64,000 bases of DNA from Aminobacter niigataensis (GTDB taxonomy: Bacteria > Pseudomonadota > Alphaproteobacteria > Rhizobiales > Rhizobiaceae), in NCBI RefSeq assembly GCF_014200015.1, contig NZ_JACHOT010000001.1:620001-684000 (forward strand), read 5' to 3'. Of this stretch, positions 7,966-16,382 are shown one piece after another. Every line of letters starts with the position of its first letter. Position 1 is the first letter of the stretch. The translations under genes and the position numbers were made by a program. The notes under the pieces were generated by a model, which saw nothing but the letters and a program-made list of their open reading frames with translations, made no database searches and was not told the DNA's origin.

Positions 7966-9278
7966 ACCAGAATTTCCGCCCCGGCGATCCGCATGACAAG
8001 CGGATCGAAACGATCAACGGCCTCGATGACCAGCTTGTCGACGCCGAGATCGACAGCCTGCCCAAGCCGCAACCGCCTGTCCTGCGCAGCCGCACAGGCC
8101 AGATCGTGCTTGGTGCCAGCCTCGTGCTGATTGCCTTCAACCTCAGGTCGCTGTTTTCGAGCCTGTCGGTCCTGTTGCCCGAAGTGATGCAGGAAACCGG
8201 ACTTTCGACGACCGGTGCAAGTCTGCTGACGACGCTGCCCGTATTGTGCCTCGGACTGTTTGCGCCCTTTGCGCCCAAATTGGCCCAGCGCTACGGGGCC
8301 GAACGCACGCTGCTTGGTGCGCTCGCGGTGTTGGCGTTCGGCACCGGCTTGCGATGGTTCGGCTCCGTTCCGCTGCTTTTCCTTGCCACCTTCCTCGCCG
8401 GCAGTGCCATTGCCATCGGCAATGTGTTGCTGCCGGGGCTGGTGAAACGCGACTTCGCCAACAAGGCCGCAATGATGACCGGGCTCTATACCATGGCCTT
8501 GTGTGCCGGTTCGGCCGCAGCTGCCGGCCTCACGCTGCCGATCGAGCGCCTGATCACCGGTTCATGGTCGGGTGCGCTTGCCGCCTGGGCCGTGCCGGCG
8601 TTGGTCGTGCTGGCGATCTGGGCACCGCAGGCGCTCAGCGCCGGCAAGCAGTCCAGCCACAGCGGGTATCGCGTCGTCGGATTGTGGCGCGATCGCCTGG
8701 CCTGGCAGGTCACGCTGTTCATGGGGCTGCAGTCGGCTCTCGCCTACTGCGTCTTTGGCTGGCTGGCGCCGATCCTGCGCGAGCGCGGCTTCGACGCCAC
8801 GACCGCCGGAGCGATCGTCTCGGTCTCGGTGATGGCGCAGGTCGTCACCTGCCTTGCCGTTCCGTCCTTTGCCGTGCGGCGGAGAGACCAGCGCGGCGTC
8901 AACGTGGTGCTCGTTATTGCTGCCGTAGTCGCGCTGCTGGGCATCCTGTTCGCACCGACGTCGACCGTGCTGTTCTGGGCGATCCTGCAGGGCATCGGCC
9001 AAGGCGGCCTGATCGCGGCGGCGATGACGCTGATCGTGCTGCGCTCGCCGGATTCGCATGTCGCGGCACATCTTTCCGGCATGGCGCAGGGCGTCGGCTA
9101 TGTGCTGGCGGCAGTCGGGCCGTTGCTGGTCGGCCTGATCCGCGGGTGGACCGGCAGCTTTTCTGCGTCGGCGTTTCTGTTCGTGGCGCTGGGCGTCGGC
9201 GCTGCCGCGATGGGGCTCGGTGCCGGCCGCACGCTGCATGTTCGCGCAAGGACGGTCCGCATCGAGGGGCAGGGCTGA
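7962..9278 (+). CDS. MFS transporter, CynX/NimT family
   Basis: A 438-residue inner-membrane protein with about 12 hydrophobic segments after a polar 45-residue N-terminus. It matches the CynX/NimT (cyanate / 2-nitroimidazole) branch of the major facilitator superfamily, with the typical early block IAFNLRSLFSSLSVLLPEV. Substrates of this branch are mostly unknown; several members export toxic small anions or drugs. The ATG overlaps the regulator's stop by 4 bases (ATGA), giving a two-gene operon under the palindromic operator. Confidence 0.85.
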   Translation: MNQNFRPGDPHDKRIETINGLDDQLVDAEIDSLPKPQPPVLRSRTGQIVLGASLVLIAFNLRSLFSSLSVLLPEVMQETGLSTTGASLLTTLPVLCLGLFAPFAPKLAQRYGAERTLLGALAVLAFGTGLRWFGSVPLLFLATFLAGSAIAIGNVLLPGLVKRDFANKAAMMTGLYTMALCAGSAAAAGLTLPIERLITGSWSGALAAWAVPALVVLAIWAPQALSAGKQSSHSGYRVVGLWRDRLAWQVTLFMGLQSALAYCVFGWLAPILRERGFDATTAGAIVSVSVMAQVVTCLAVPSFAVRRRDQRGVNVVLVIAAVVALLGILFAPTSTVLFWAILQGIGQGGLIAAAMTLIVLRSPDSHVAAHLSGMAQGVGYVLAAVGPLLVGLIRGWTGSFSASAFLFVALGVGAAAMGLGAGRTLHVRARTVRIEGQG

Positions 9279-9305
9279 TCCAGCCCGCGCTGGAACGTTG
9301 CCGCG

Positions 9306-9334
9306 TGCAGCCAACCCCTTAGCGATTGGCTGCA
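9306..9334 (+). terminator. Hairpin after the MFS transporter gene
   Basis: A 9-bp stem TGCAGCCAA / TTGGCTGCA with an 11-base loop lies 28 bases after the transporter stop. The outer bases TTGCC and GGCAA extend the pairing imperfectly. A U-run is lacking, so termination is only possible, not clear. Confidence 0.4.
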
Positions 9335-9451
9335 AAGGCAACGCCCGCATGAACTTCCAACTTTGCCATCCCGGCGGGTTCGGCTATCAGGCACGGGATA
9401 CAGCTTTCGCGGTCAGTTTGGTCGCGCGCCGATCGATCTGGAAAGTCCGAA

Positions 9452-10630
9452 ATGCAATTCTTTGATGTCGTGGTGATCGGCGCCGGCGCCGCGGGCATGA
9501 TGTGCGCGCTCGAAGCGGGCAAGCGTGGCCGCTCGGTGTTGATCCTCGACCATGCTCGAGCACCAGGCGAAAAGATCCGCATTTCGGGTGGCGGGCGCTG
9601 CAACTTCACCAATATCCACGCCAGCCCGAAGAATTTCCTGTCGCAGAACCCGTACTTCTGCATCTCTGCGCTCAGCCGCTACACCCAGCGCAATTTCATT
9701 GCGCTGGTCGAGCGCCATGGCATCGGCTATCACGAAAAGACGCTGGGACAGCTGTTCTGCGACGGCTCGGCGCGCCAGATCATCGACATGCTGGTCTGGG
9801 AAATGCGGGAAAACGGCGTCGAACTGCGCCTGTCGACCGTTGTCGAGGACGTTGGCAAGACTGCTGGCGGCTTCGAACTGGCTCTTTCCGGCGGCCGCGT
9901 CGGTTGCAGTTCGCTTGTCGTGGCCTGCGGCGGCAAGTCGATCCCCAAGATGGGGGCGACTGGCTTCGGCTATGAGCTTGCGGCGCAATTTGGCTTGCCG
10001 GTGGTCGAGACGCGGCCGGCATTGGTGCCGCTGACCTTCGACGCCAACACGCTGGAAAAGCTGGCGCCACTGTCCGGCATTGCCGTCGATGCGGATGTCG
10101 GTTGCGGCAAGACCAGCTTTTCCGAAGCCATGCTCTTCACCCATCGCGGCATCAGCGGGCCGTCGATCCTGCAGATTTCGTCCTATTGGCGCGAGGGCGA
10201 CGAGATTGCGATCTCGATGCTGCCGGGAACCGATGTCGCCGGCCTGCTGCGCGAGGCCAAACGCAGCAACGGCCGGCAGGCGGTCCAGACCGTGCTTGCG
10301 GCCCATCTGCCCAAGAAACTGGCGCAGGCAATTGCCGAACGCACCGGTCTTGACGGCAATCTCGCCGATTTCAACGATGCGCAGCTCAAGACGGTCGACG
10401 CTGCCGTCAACGCCTGGCGCATCAAGCCGGCCGGCTCGGAAGGCTATCGCACGGCGGAAGTGACGCTGGGCGGCGTTGACACCAACGCCCTCGACCAGAA
10501 AACGATGCAGGTGAAATCCGTGCCGGGGCTGTTCTTCATCGGCGAGGTCGTCGACGTCACCGGTTGGCTCGGCGGCTACAATTTCCAGTGGGCCTGGTCG
10601 TCCGGCTGGGCCGCCGGGCAGGCCGCCTAG
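9452..10630 (+). CDS. NAD(P)/FAD-dependent oxidoreductase, BaiN/HI0933 (YhiN) family
   Basis: A 392-residue flavoprotein. The dinucleotide-binding motif VVIGAGAAGMMCALEA is at the extreme N-terminus, followed by KIRISGGGRCNFTN, the hallmark of the HI0933/YhiN family, and a C-terminal FAD contact GWLGGYNFQWAWSSGWAAG. The family is widespread; BaiN works in bile-acid dehydroxylation, but the common role is unknown. Length is typical and the motifs are intact. It stands alone between the exporter gene and the sigma factor gene, with a 173-base upstream gap. Confidence 0.88.
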   Translation: MQFFDVVVIGAGAAGMMCALEAGKRGRSVLILDHARAPGEKIRISGGGRCNFTNIHASPKNFLSQNPYFCISALSRYTQRNFIALVERHGIGYHEKTLGQLFCDGSARQIIDMLVWEMRENGVELRLSTVVEDVGKTAGGFELALSGGRVGCSSLVVACGGKSIPKMGATGFGYELAAQFGLPVVETRPALVPLTFDANTLEKLAPLSGIAVDADVGCGKTSFSEAMLFTHRGISGPSILQISSYWREGDEIAISMLPGTDVAGLLREAKRSNGRQAVQTVLAAHLPKKLAQAIAERTGLDGNLADFNDAQLKTVDAAVNAWRIKPAGSEGYRTAEVTLGGVDTNALDQKTMQVKSVPGLFFIGEVVDVTGWLGGYNFQWAWSSGWAAGQAA

Positions 10631-10684
10631 AATTATTTTCGCGCCACCCCAAGGATTGCCCCAAAGCTTTCGTCCAACAGGCAA

Positions 10685-11248
10685 ATGATGGCGATGATGC
10701 TGGACGAAAGCGAAGCCTCCGATAGCGACCTGATCGGACGAGCGCGCGGCGGCGACAGGGCAGCTTTCGGCGAACTCGTCGAGAGGCACTACGGCTTTGT
10801 CCATCGCGTTGCCTGGCGCTGGTGCGGCAGCAGGACCGACGCTGAGGACATCGCACAGGAAGTTTGCGCACGGCTTGGCCGTGCCATTCGCGACTATCGC
10901 GGCGGCAGTGCTTTCACGACGTGGCTTTACGCCATGACGCTGAATGCCGCCCGCGACATGCAACGCAAGTCCGCGCGGGAGACGGCGAAGACCGCCGCCT
11001 ACGGAACCCATGCGCTGGTGGCGGTGGACATCGAGCCAGCCGCCGAGGACCCTGCCGACAGGTTGTGGGCTGCCGTGCGCCAATTGCCCGACAAGCAACG
11101 AGATGCCGTCCTGTTGGTCTATGGCGAAGGGCTGTCACATGGTGCCGCCGCCGAAGCGATGGCAATCGCCGAAACCACGGTGTCCTGGCACATCCATGAA
11201 GCGAAGAAACGGCTGAAGCAACTCATGCGCTCGGCCGGGGAAGAGTGA
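10685..11248 (+). CDS. ECF-type RNA polymerase sigma factor
   Basis: A 187-residue sigma-70 factor with regions 2 and 4 only. Region 2 includes RHYGFVHRVAWRWCGSRTDAE (as two blocks, RHYGFVHRVAW and CGSRTDAEDIAQEV). Region 4 ends with AIAETTVSWHIHEAKKRLK as the -35 recognition helix. The following gene overlaps or abuts the stop and encodes a membrane VWA protein that may act as the sigma factor's partner or target. Several in-frame ATGs cluster at the start, so the exact N-terminus is uncertain by a few residues. Confidence 0.88.
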   Translation: MMAMMLDESEASDSDLIGRARGGDRAAFGELVERHYGFVHRVAWRWCGSRTDAEDIAQEVCARLGRAIRDYRGGSAFTTWLYAMTLNAARDMQRKSARETAKTAAYGTHALVAVDIEPAAEDPADRLWAAVRQLPDKQRDAVLLVYGEGLSHGAAAEAMAIAETTVSWHIHEAKKRLKQLMRSAGEE

Positions 11249-11250
11249 CC

Positions 11251-13272
11251 ATGGTCGACGACAACGAACTCGACATGCTCCGCAACATTCCGACGCCTGT
11301 GCCGAGCGGGGAAGCCAAGGCGCGCGCGCTTGCCGCGGCCATGGTTGCCTACGACCTGGAAAAAAATCCAACTGCCACCCAAGGATCGGCCAAGACTGAG
11401 CGTCTCACCGAACGAGCACGAAAGCTCTGGAGAGACGTCATGCAAAAGAAGCTGATTGCAGCGCCGGCCTTGGCCGGTCTCGTTGCCCTGCCGATCGCCG
11501 GCTACGCCACGTTCTATCTGATGGAGGGATCGCCGTTCAATTTCGGCGCCGACCAGGAGGTCGCGCAGGCGCCCGTCGTGCGCTCGAAAGAGGCACCCGC
11601 ATCAACGCTCAAGAAGGCTGATGCTGAACGGCGTGAGGCCACGACCGAACTCCTTGCAGCGGCGCCGCCGAAGCCTGAGGCGAAAGCGGCGAGCGAAGAG
11701 GCCGTCATGAACGAGGCGGAACCGGTCGGCGGCAGCGCGCCCGCGCCGATGGCCGACGCTGTTGCGTCCAGCCGCATGCCGACATTGATGGCACAGCCCC
11801 AGATCGCGCCGTCCGATATGCCGATGCCGCCGCAGGTGGAAAACCACGACCGCGTGCAGGAGTTCAAGACCAATCCGGTTCGCTCCGCCCTCGAAGATCC
11901 GGTTTCGACCTTCTCGATCGATGTCGACACCGCTTCCTATTCGTTCGTTCGCCGCTCGCTGAAGGAAGGCCTGCTGCCGCAGGCCGATACGGTGCGTGTC
12001 GAGGAAATGATCAATTATTTCCCCTACGACTGGAAGGGGCCCAATGCGGCGACAACGCCGTTCAACACCACCGTCAGCGTCACGCCGACGCCGTGGAACC
12101 AGCATACCAAGCTGATGCATGTCGCCATCAAGGGCTATGACGTCAAGCTCGCCGAGCAGCGCAAGGCGAACCTGGTGTTCCTGATCGACGTGTCCGGTTC
12201 GATGGACGAGCCGGACAAGCTGCCGCTGCTGCGTTCGGCGTTCCGGCTGTTGGTGGGCAAGCTCAACCCCGACGACACCGTCTCGATCGTCACCTATGCG
12301 GGCAATGCAGGTACTGTTCTCGAGCCGACCAAGGCGTCGGAGCGTGCCAAAATCCTGCAGGCGATTGACACTTTGACGCCAGGCGGCTCGACGGCCGGCG
12401 AGGCGGGCATCCGCGAGGCCTATCGGCTGGCGCAGAGCTCCTTCGTCAAGGATGGGGTGAACCGCGTGATGCTGGCCACCGACGGCGACTTCAATGTCGG
12501 CCAGAGCGATGACGACGATCTCAAGCGCCTGATCGAGGAGAAGCGCCAGTCGGGCGTGTTCCTGTCGGTGTTCGGCTTCGGCCGAGGCAATCTCAACGAC
12601 CAGATGATGCAGACCATCGCCCAGAACGGCAACGGCACGGCGGCCTATATCGACACGCTGGCCGAGGCCGAGAAGGTGCTGGTGCAGGATGCATCGTCGA
12701 CGCTGTTCCCGATCGCCAAGGACGTGAAGATCCAGGTCGAGTTCAACCCGTCCGCGGTCGCGGAGTACCGGCTGATCGGCTACGAGACCCGGGCGTTGAA
12801 CCGCGAAGACTTCAACAACGACCGCGTCGATGCGGGCGAAATCGGCTCCGGCCATTCGGTCACGGCGATCTACGAGATCACACCCAAGGACAGCCCGGCG
12901 TTGGCGATGGACCCGCTGCGCTACGGTCAGGCCGCGACGGGCAGTGGCGGCGTTGTCAACGCCGACGAATATGCCTTCGTCAAGATACGCTACAAGGCGC
13001 CCGGCGGCGACGTGAGCAAGCTGATCACCACGCCGGTGACCAAGGCGAACGAGGTTTCGAGCTTCGATGCTGCAGGTGCAGACCAGCGCTTCTCGGTGGC
13101 AGTTGCGGCCTTCGGGCAGAAGCTGCGCGACGAAGACGCAACGGACAAGCTCGGCTTCGACAGGATCGCCGAGATCGCCTCGGCGGCGCGCGGTGCCGAC
13201 CCCTATGGCTATCGCGCCGAGTTCCTGTCGCTGGTGCGGCTGGCGTCGTCGCTCCAGGGCAGCAAGCCTTAA
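11251..13272 (+). CDS. VWA domain membrane protein, YfbK family
   Basis: A 673-residue protein. Residues 1-70 are soluble and charged, followed by one membrane segment (LIAAPALAGLVALPIAGYA), a low-complexity Ala/Pro linker, a von Willebrand factor domain with the metal site DVSGSMDEPDK near residue 313, and a YfbK-type C-terminal domain. The bulk should be periplasmic. GGGGAAG lies six bases before the ATG at 11251; an in-frame GTG at 11245 overlapping the sigma-factor stop is less likely. Coupling to an ECF sigma gene suggests the cytoplasmic N-terminus could bind the sigma factor (inference). Confidence 0.85.
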   Translation: MVDDNELDMLRNIPTPVPSGEAKARALAAAMVAYDLEKNPTATQGSAKTERLTERARKLWRDVMQKKLIAAPALAGLVALPIAGYATFYLMEGSPFNFGADQEVAQAPVVRSKEAPASTLKKADAERREATTELLAAAPPKPEAKAASEEAVMNEAEPVGGSAPAPMADAVASSRMPTLMAQPQIAPSDMPMPPQVENHDRVQEFKTNPVRSALEDPVSTFSIDVDTASYSFVRRSLKEGLLPQADTVRVEEMINYFPYDWKGPNAATTPFNTTVSVTPTPWNQHTKLMHVAIKGYDVKLAEQRKANLVFLIDVSGSMDEPDKLPLLRSAFRLLVGKLNPDDTVSIVTYAGNAGTVLEPTKASERAKILQAIDTLTPGGSTAGEAGIREAYRLAQSSFVKDGVNRVMLATDGDFNVGQSDDDDLKRLIEEKRQSGVFLSVFGFGRGNLNDQMMQTIAQNGNGTAAYIDTLAEAEKVLVQDASSTLFPIAKDVKIQVEFNPSAVAEYRLIGYETRALNREDFNNDRVDAGEIGSGHSVTAIYEITPKDSPALAMDPLRYGQAATGSGGVVNADEYAFVKIRYKAPGGDVSKLITTPVTKANEVSSFDAAGADQRFSVAVAAFGQKLRDEDATDKLGFDRIAEIASAARGADPYGYRAEFLSLVRLASSLQGSKP

Positions 13273-13296
13273 GGCATCAGGCAAGGGCAGGTGGGC

Positions 13297-13335
13297 CGGC
13301 CGGCGGAATGGGGGCTTTCCGCCGGCCGTTCTTTT
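13297..13335 (+). terminator. Rho-independent terminator after the sigma/VWA operon
   Basis: A 12-bp perfect stem CGGCCGGCGGAA / TTCCGCCGGCCG with an 8-base loop is followed by TTCTTTT. It closes the sigma factor-VWA operon. Confidence 0.88.
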
Positions 13336-13389
13336 GTGATCTCTAGGCGTCCACCCGAAACGCTCAGGTGGTGCATCGGGAGACGACGG

Positions 13390-13836
13390 ATGGCCGACCG
13401 GGAACTGGACGAATGGGATATCGCGCATGGCGGCCTGCGGTCGCTGTCGTCGCGCGAGATCAAGGTTTTCTGGGATGGCTATCTGGCCCACCGCAACGAT
13501 CCCAGGATACGCCATGGCAGCCTCTATTCGCGCTGGCGGCACGTCTCCGACGACCTTGTTGTTTCGCTCTACCTGACCAACCGAAGCGTCGGTCTGTTCG
13601 TCAGGGGGCAACGCGGCGAGGGTTACGCCACCACGGCGAGCCGGCTTTCGGCATTCGAGCCTAGGTTGGGTCGAGCGCTCGGCGTCAGTCTGCGCGGCGA
13701 ATACGCTCTCTGTTACCTGACCAACCATCCGGTCGTGATGATCGATCCGGCCAACTGGCAACTGGCCTATGCCTGGCTGGAAGGGCAGGAAGAGCACTAC
13801 GTCAGCGTCCTCGGCGACATGGTTGTTGGCCCTTAG
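13390..13836 (+). CDS. Hypothetical protein, 148 residues
   Basis: Not recognised. A soluble protein with no signal peptide or membrane segment, rich in aromatic and charged residues (for example KVFWDGYLAHRNDP and ANWQLAYAWLEGQEEHYV). Codon use and third-position GC resemble the neighbours, and GGGAGACGACGG lies just before the ATG at 13390, which supports it as a real gene. An open frame extends upstream to 13291 but runs through the terminator of the previous operon. A stand-alone gene between that terminator and the PadR regulator. Confidence 0.6.
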   Translation: MADRELDEWDIAHGGLRSLSSREIKVFWDGYLAHRNDPRIRHGSLYSRWRHVSDDLVVSLYLTNRSVGLFVRGQRGEGYATTASRLSAFEPRLGRALGVSLRGEYALCYLTNHPVVMIDPANWQLAYAWLEGQEEHYVSVLGDMVVGP

Positions 13837-14022
13837 GTGCCATCGGCGCCGAATTCTGTTCGGCAGCAGGCGTCGTCGCCGGAACAGCAGGCGCGAGCCG
13901 TAAGCGACTGAAAATAATTTAAAAATCGACTTCATGATGACCCGGTGAGCGAGCACCTCGCTGGCCATTTTCGTACGTTCGCCCATGTCGGTTTCTGAAA
14001 AATCATTACGTTCTATCTTGCA

Positions 14023-14036
14023 AAAGATATATCTTT
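14023..14036. promoter_or_regulatory. 14-bp palindrome, probable PadR operator
   Basis: The perfect palindrome AAAGATATATCTTT lies in an AT-rich patch 47 bases before the PadR-type regulator's ATG, preceded by TTGCA and followed by the related half-site AGATAT. Position and symmetry fit autoregulation by the PadR protein. Confidence 0.6.
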
Positions 14037-14082
14037 GAATAGATATGGCGACATGAAGCAAACTTCCTGGAGAGGTACTCAC

Positions 14083-14673
14083 ATGTTCAACCACCCGAAT
14101 TTCAATCATCGTTGCCGCGGAGAATGGTCCATGTCGGGCCAGAATGAAGGCGGCAGGGGCGGTGGCCGCCATGGCCGCGGCGGTCCCTTCGGTCGTCATC
14201 GCGGCGGCCCGTTCGGCGGCCGCGGCCCGCGCATGTTCGATCCCGGTGCCCTGCGCCTGGTCGTGCTAGGCCTGATCGCCGAGGAGCCGCGCCACGGCTA
14301 TGACATCATCAAGGCGCTGGAGGCCAAGTTCCAGGGCGCCTACAGCCCGAGCCCGGGCGCGATCTATCCGATGCTGCAGATGCTGGAAGAGGCCGACCTC
14401 GTCGTCTCCGTCGCCAACGGCAACAAGAAGCTCTATTCGATCACCGAGCAGGGCAAGGCATATCTTGAGGAGAACGCCGCCGAGTTGGCCAAGATCAATG
14501 CCCAGATCGACGAAACGTCGACGCAGGTCAGCGGCGTTGCGCTGGGCGACGAGGTCAAGGCGCTGAACTTCGCCGTATTCAGCCGGCTGCGCAGCGGCTC
14601 GTTGACGGCGGCACAGGCCGAGAAGGCGCGCGAGATTCTCAAGAAGGCGCGCCGCGATCTCGAAGACCTCTGA
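14083..14673 (+). CDS. PadR family transcriptional regulator, YqjI-like
   Basis: A 196-residue regulator. The first 60 residues are a Gly/Arg/His-rich tail with three His-containing repeats of the GRHGRGGPFG kind. A PadR winged helix follows (LRLVVLGLIAEEPRHGYDII, then SPSPGAIYPMLQMLEEADLV) and a helical dimerisation tail. The layout matches E. coli YqjI, a nickel-responsive repressor of a ferric-siderophore reductase, whose His/Cys-rich tail binds metal. The tail here has one Cys and few His, so metal binding is uncertain. GGAGAGG precedes the ATG at 14083. Confidence 0.85.
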   Translation: MFNHPNFNHRCRGEWSMSGQNEGGRGGGRHGRGGPFGRHRGGPFGGRGPRMFDPGALRLVVLGLIAEEPRHGYDIIKALEAKFQGAYSPSPGAIYPMLQMLEEADLVVSVANGNKKLYSITEQGKAYLEENAAELAKINAQIDETSTQVSGVALGDEVKALNFAVFSRLRSGSLTAAQAEKAREILKKARRDLEDL

Positions 14674-14699
14674 GTCCCGCGAATCCCCGATATGTCATA

Positions 14700-14730
14700 A
14701 CTCCCGCCGCAAAGGCGGGAGTTTCTTTAT
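14700..14730 (+). terminator. Rho-independent terminator after the PadR gene
   Basis: A 9-bp perfect stem ACTCCCGCC / GGCGGGAGT with a GCAAA loop, followed by TTCTTTAT. It lies 26 bases after the PadR stop. Confidence 0.9.
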
Positions 14731-14861
14731 GCAAAACCCGTCGACAGGCCAGATTTGCGGGCCGTTTCGAACAGTTTTAGTCAAAAGCCAATTTGCGCCG
14801 GAACCCGATCGCAACGGTCGCCGGCTAATACAGGTGCGGGTGAGCAAGGGGTGGCTTGAGA

Positions 14862-15266
14862 ATGCTTGTTGGTCGTGCGATGTCGGGTGCGGTTTCGAAT
14901 GTTCGCACCGCCGATCCATTGGCGACACCGGCCCGCCCCGAAGCTGCCAACCGCAATAGCGACGTCGCGTCGGACGTCATGGCACAGGCCGCATTGCCTG
15001 CCACCAACAGCCACATCTATGTGCCCGCCAAGCCTGTTCAGCAGGCGACGCCAGTCGCTATGCAAGAGCCGTCGCGTGCCCGCATGAGCGAAGTCGACGA
15101 CGCCCACCGCACGGCATGGTCGGCGCTCAACAATGAGCGCTTTCGGCTCGCCATGGAAAAGCTGGGTGACGTGCGCACGTCTGATGCGGTGATGTTGATG
15201 CGTGCGGTCGAAGGCGCGGGCACCGACATCAAGTCGGCACTCGCGCGCTACGAAGAAAACAGCTGA
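14862..15266 (+). CDS. Hypothetical protein, about 134 residues
   Basis: Not recognised. The N-terminal 75 residues are Ala/Pro-rich and probably disordered. The C-terminal 60 residues (from MSEVDDAHRTAWSALNNERF to ALARYEENS) look like a compact helical domain. GGGGTGG lies shortly before the ATG at 14862; an alternative ATG at 14880 would remove six residues. No signal peptide or membrane segment. It is convergent with bmt, with 15 bases between the stops. Whether it is a real gene rests on codon pattern and the ribosome binding site only. Confidence 0.5.
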   Translation: MLVGRAMSGAVSNVRTADPLATPARPEAANRNSDVASDVMAQAALPATNSHIYVPAKPVQQATPVAMQEPSRARMSEVDDAHRTAWSALNNERFRLAMEKLGDVRTSDAVMLMRAVEGAGTDIKSALARYEENS

Positions 15267-15281
15267 CGATCGAAGGGAATT

Positions 15282-16313
15282 TTAGCCGCGGCGGCGACGC
15301 TCGCGGCGGCCTTCGCTCGTCTCGGCAGTGTTCGGCGCGGCCAGCTTGTTGCGCATCGGGCCGATGCGCTCGACGATGACTTCTACGGTCGGACGGACGT
15401 CCTTCTTGTGGGCGTCGAGCGCCTTGCGCATCGCTGCCAGGTGTTCGAACGAGGTGCCGCAGCAGCCGCCGATGATCCTGGCGCCGCCATCGACCGCAAG
15501 GCGGACATAGTCGGACATCAGTTCCGGCGTGCCCGAATAGTGGATCTCGGTGCCGCGGAATTCCGGGATGCCGCAATTGCCCTTGACGATGATGGTGGCA
15601 TCCGGCTTGGCCTCGCTCATGTCGAGCAGCGAGGCAAGGATGTCGGATGCGCCAACGCCGCAATTGGCGCCAACGCCAAGCGGCGTCTCTGCCAGACCGT
15701 CGACGACGCCATGGATGTCCTTGGGCAGCAGGCCCATCATGGTGCGGCCGGCGGTGTCGAACGAGCCGGTATAGGTGTAGGGCAGGCCGACGCGGATGGC
15801 CGCCTCGGCGGCAGCACGGATCTCGTCCGGGGCCGACATCGTCTCGATCCAGGCGACTTCGGCGCCGCCGGCCTTGAGGCCTTCGATCTGTTCGGCGAAG
15901 GCGTCGACGGCCTGGTCATAGGTGAGGGCGCCAAGCGGTACCAGCAACTCGCCGGTCGGGCCGACCGAGCCCGCGACGATGACCTTGCGGCCAGCCTTGT
16001 CGGCGACGGCACGTGCGATCTCGGCCGCGCGCTTGTTGAGTTCGAAGACGCGGTCTTGGGCGTGGTGCAGCTTCAGGCGATGGCGGGTTCCACCGAAGGA
16101 GTTGGTGAGGATGATGTCGGCGCCGGCATCGACGAACTTTTGATGCAGCGTCTCGATCTTCTCGGGCGCGCTCTCGTTCCACAGCTCGGGTGCTTCGCCG
16201 GCCTCGAGGCCCATGGCGAACAGGTTTGTGCCGGTCGCGCCATCGGCGAGCAGCACGCCCTTTTCGGCCAGCAGGGCATCGATCGGATTGGTCGTCATCG
16301 CAGCGACTTTCAT
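15282..16313 (-). CDS. bmt: Betaine-homocysteine S-methyltransferase
   Basis: A 343-residue zinc methyltransferase that moves a methyl group from glycine betaine (or a related donor) to homocysteine, giving methionine and dimethylglycine. The barrel N-terminus has LLADGATGTNLFAMGLE. The three zinc cysteines are present: one in GANCGVGASDIL and the pair in IIGGCCGTSFEHL. It is close in length and sequence to rhizobial Bmt. A 16-bp inverted repeat lies 21 bases before the ATG and probably controls it. ATG 16298 is an alternative start five codons downstream. Together with the MttB paralogues and the dimethylglycine-dehydrogenase-like enzyme it gives the region a betaine-demethylation theme. Confidence 0.88.
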   Translation of the reverse strand: MKVAAMTTNPIDALLAEKGVLLADGATGTNLFAMGLEAGEAPELWNESAPEKIETLHQKFVDAGADIILTNSFGGTRHRLKLHHAQDRVFELNKRAAEIARAVADKAGRKVIVAGSVGPTGELLVPLGALTYDQAVDAFAEQIEGLKAGGAEVAWIETMSAPDEIRAAAEAAIRVGLPYTYTGSFDTAGRTMMGLLPKDIHGVVDGLAETPLGVGANCGVGASDILASLLDMSEAKPDATIIVKGNCGIPEFRGTEIHYSGTPELMSDYVRLAVDGGARIIGGCCGTSFEHLAAMRKALDAHKKDVRPTVEVIVERIGPMRNKLAAPNTAETSEGRRERRRRG

Positions 16314-16334
16314 ATTGGGAGAGTGGATAACGAT

Positions 16335-16350
16335 ATAAAGAAGTCTTTAT
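16335..16350. promoter_or_regulatory. 16-bp inverted repeat upstream of bmt, SahR-like operator
   Basis: ATAAAGA-AG-TCTTTAT, a perfect inverted repeat ending 21 bases before the bmt start. From memory it resembles the operator described for the ArsR-family regulator SahR, which controls methionine-cycle genes in Proteobacteria. The regulator gene is not in this window. Confidence 0.6.
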
Positions 16351-16382
16351 GTCCAGTCAACGTTTGCGTTCGACAAACCGCA

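Noticed and set aside
9413-11098. 561-codon minus-strand open frame
   Set aside because: It mirrors the BaiN-family and sigma factor genes, which have clear motifs on the plus strand.
13870-14010. Short minus-strand frame starting MGERTKMASEVLAHRV
   Set aside because: No ribosome binding site, and it runs on into the long shadow frame antisense to the VWA gene; the AT-rich region is better explained as the PadR promoter.
11602-14199. 865-codon open frame on the minus strand
   Set aside because: It is antisense to the VWA gene and the following gene, has Arg/His-rich composition typical of a high-GC shadow frame, and matches no family. Its first codons lie in the PadR upstream region without a ribosome binding site.
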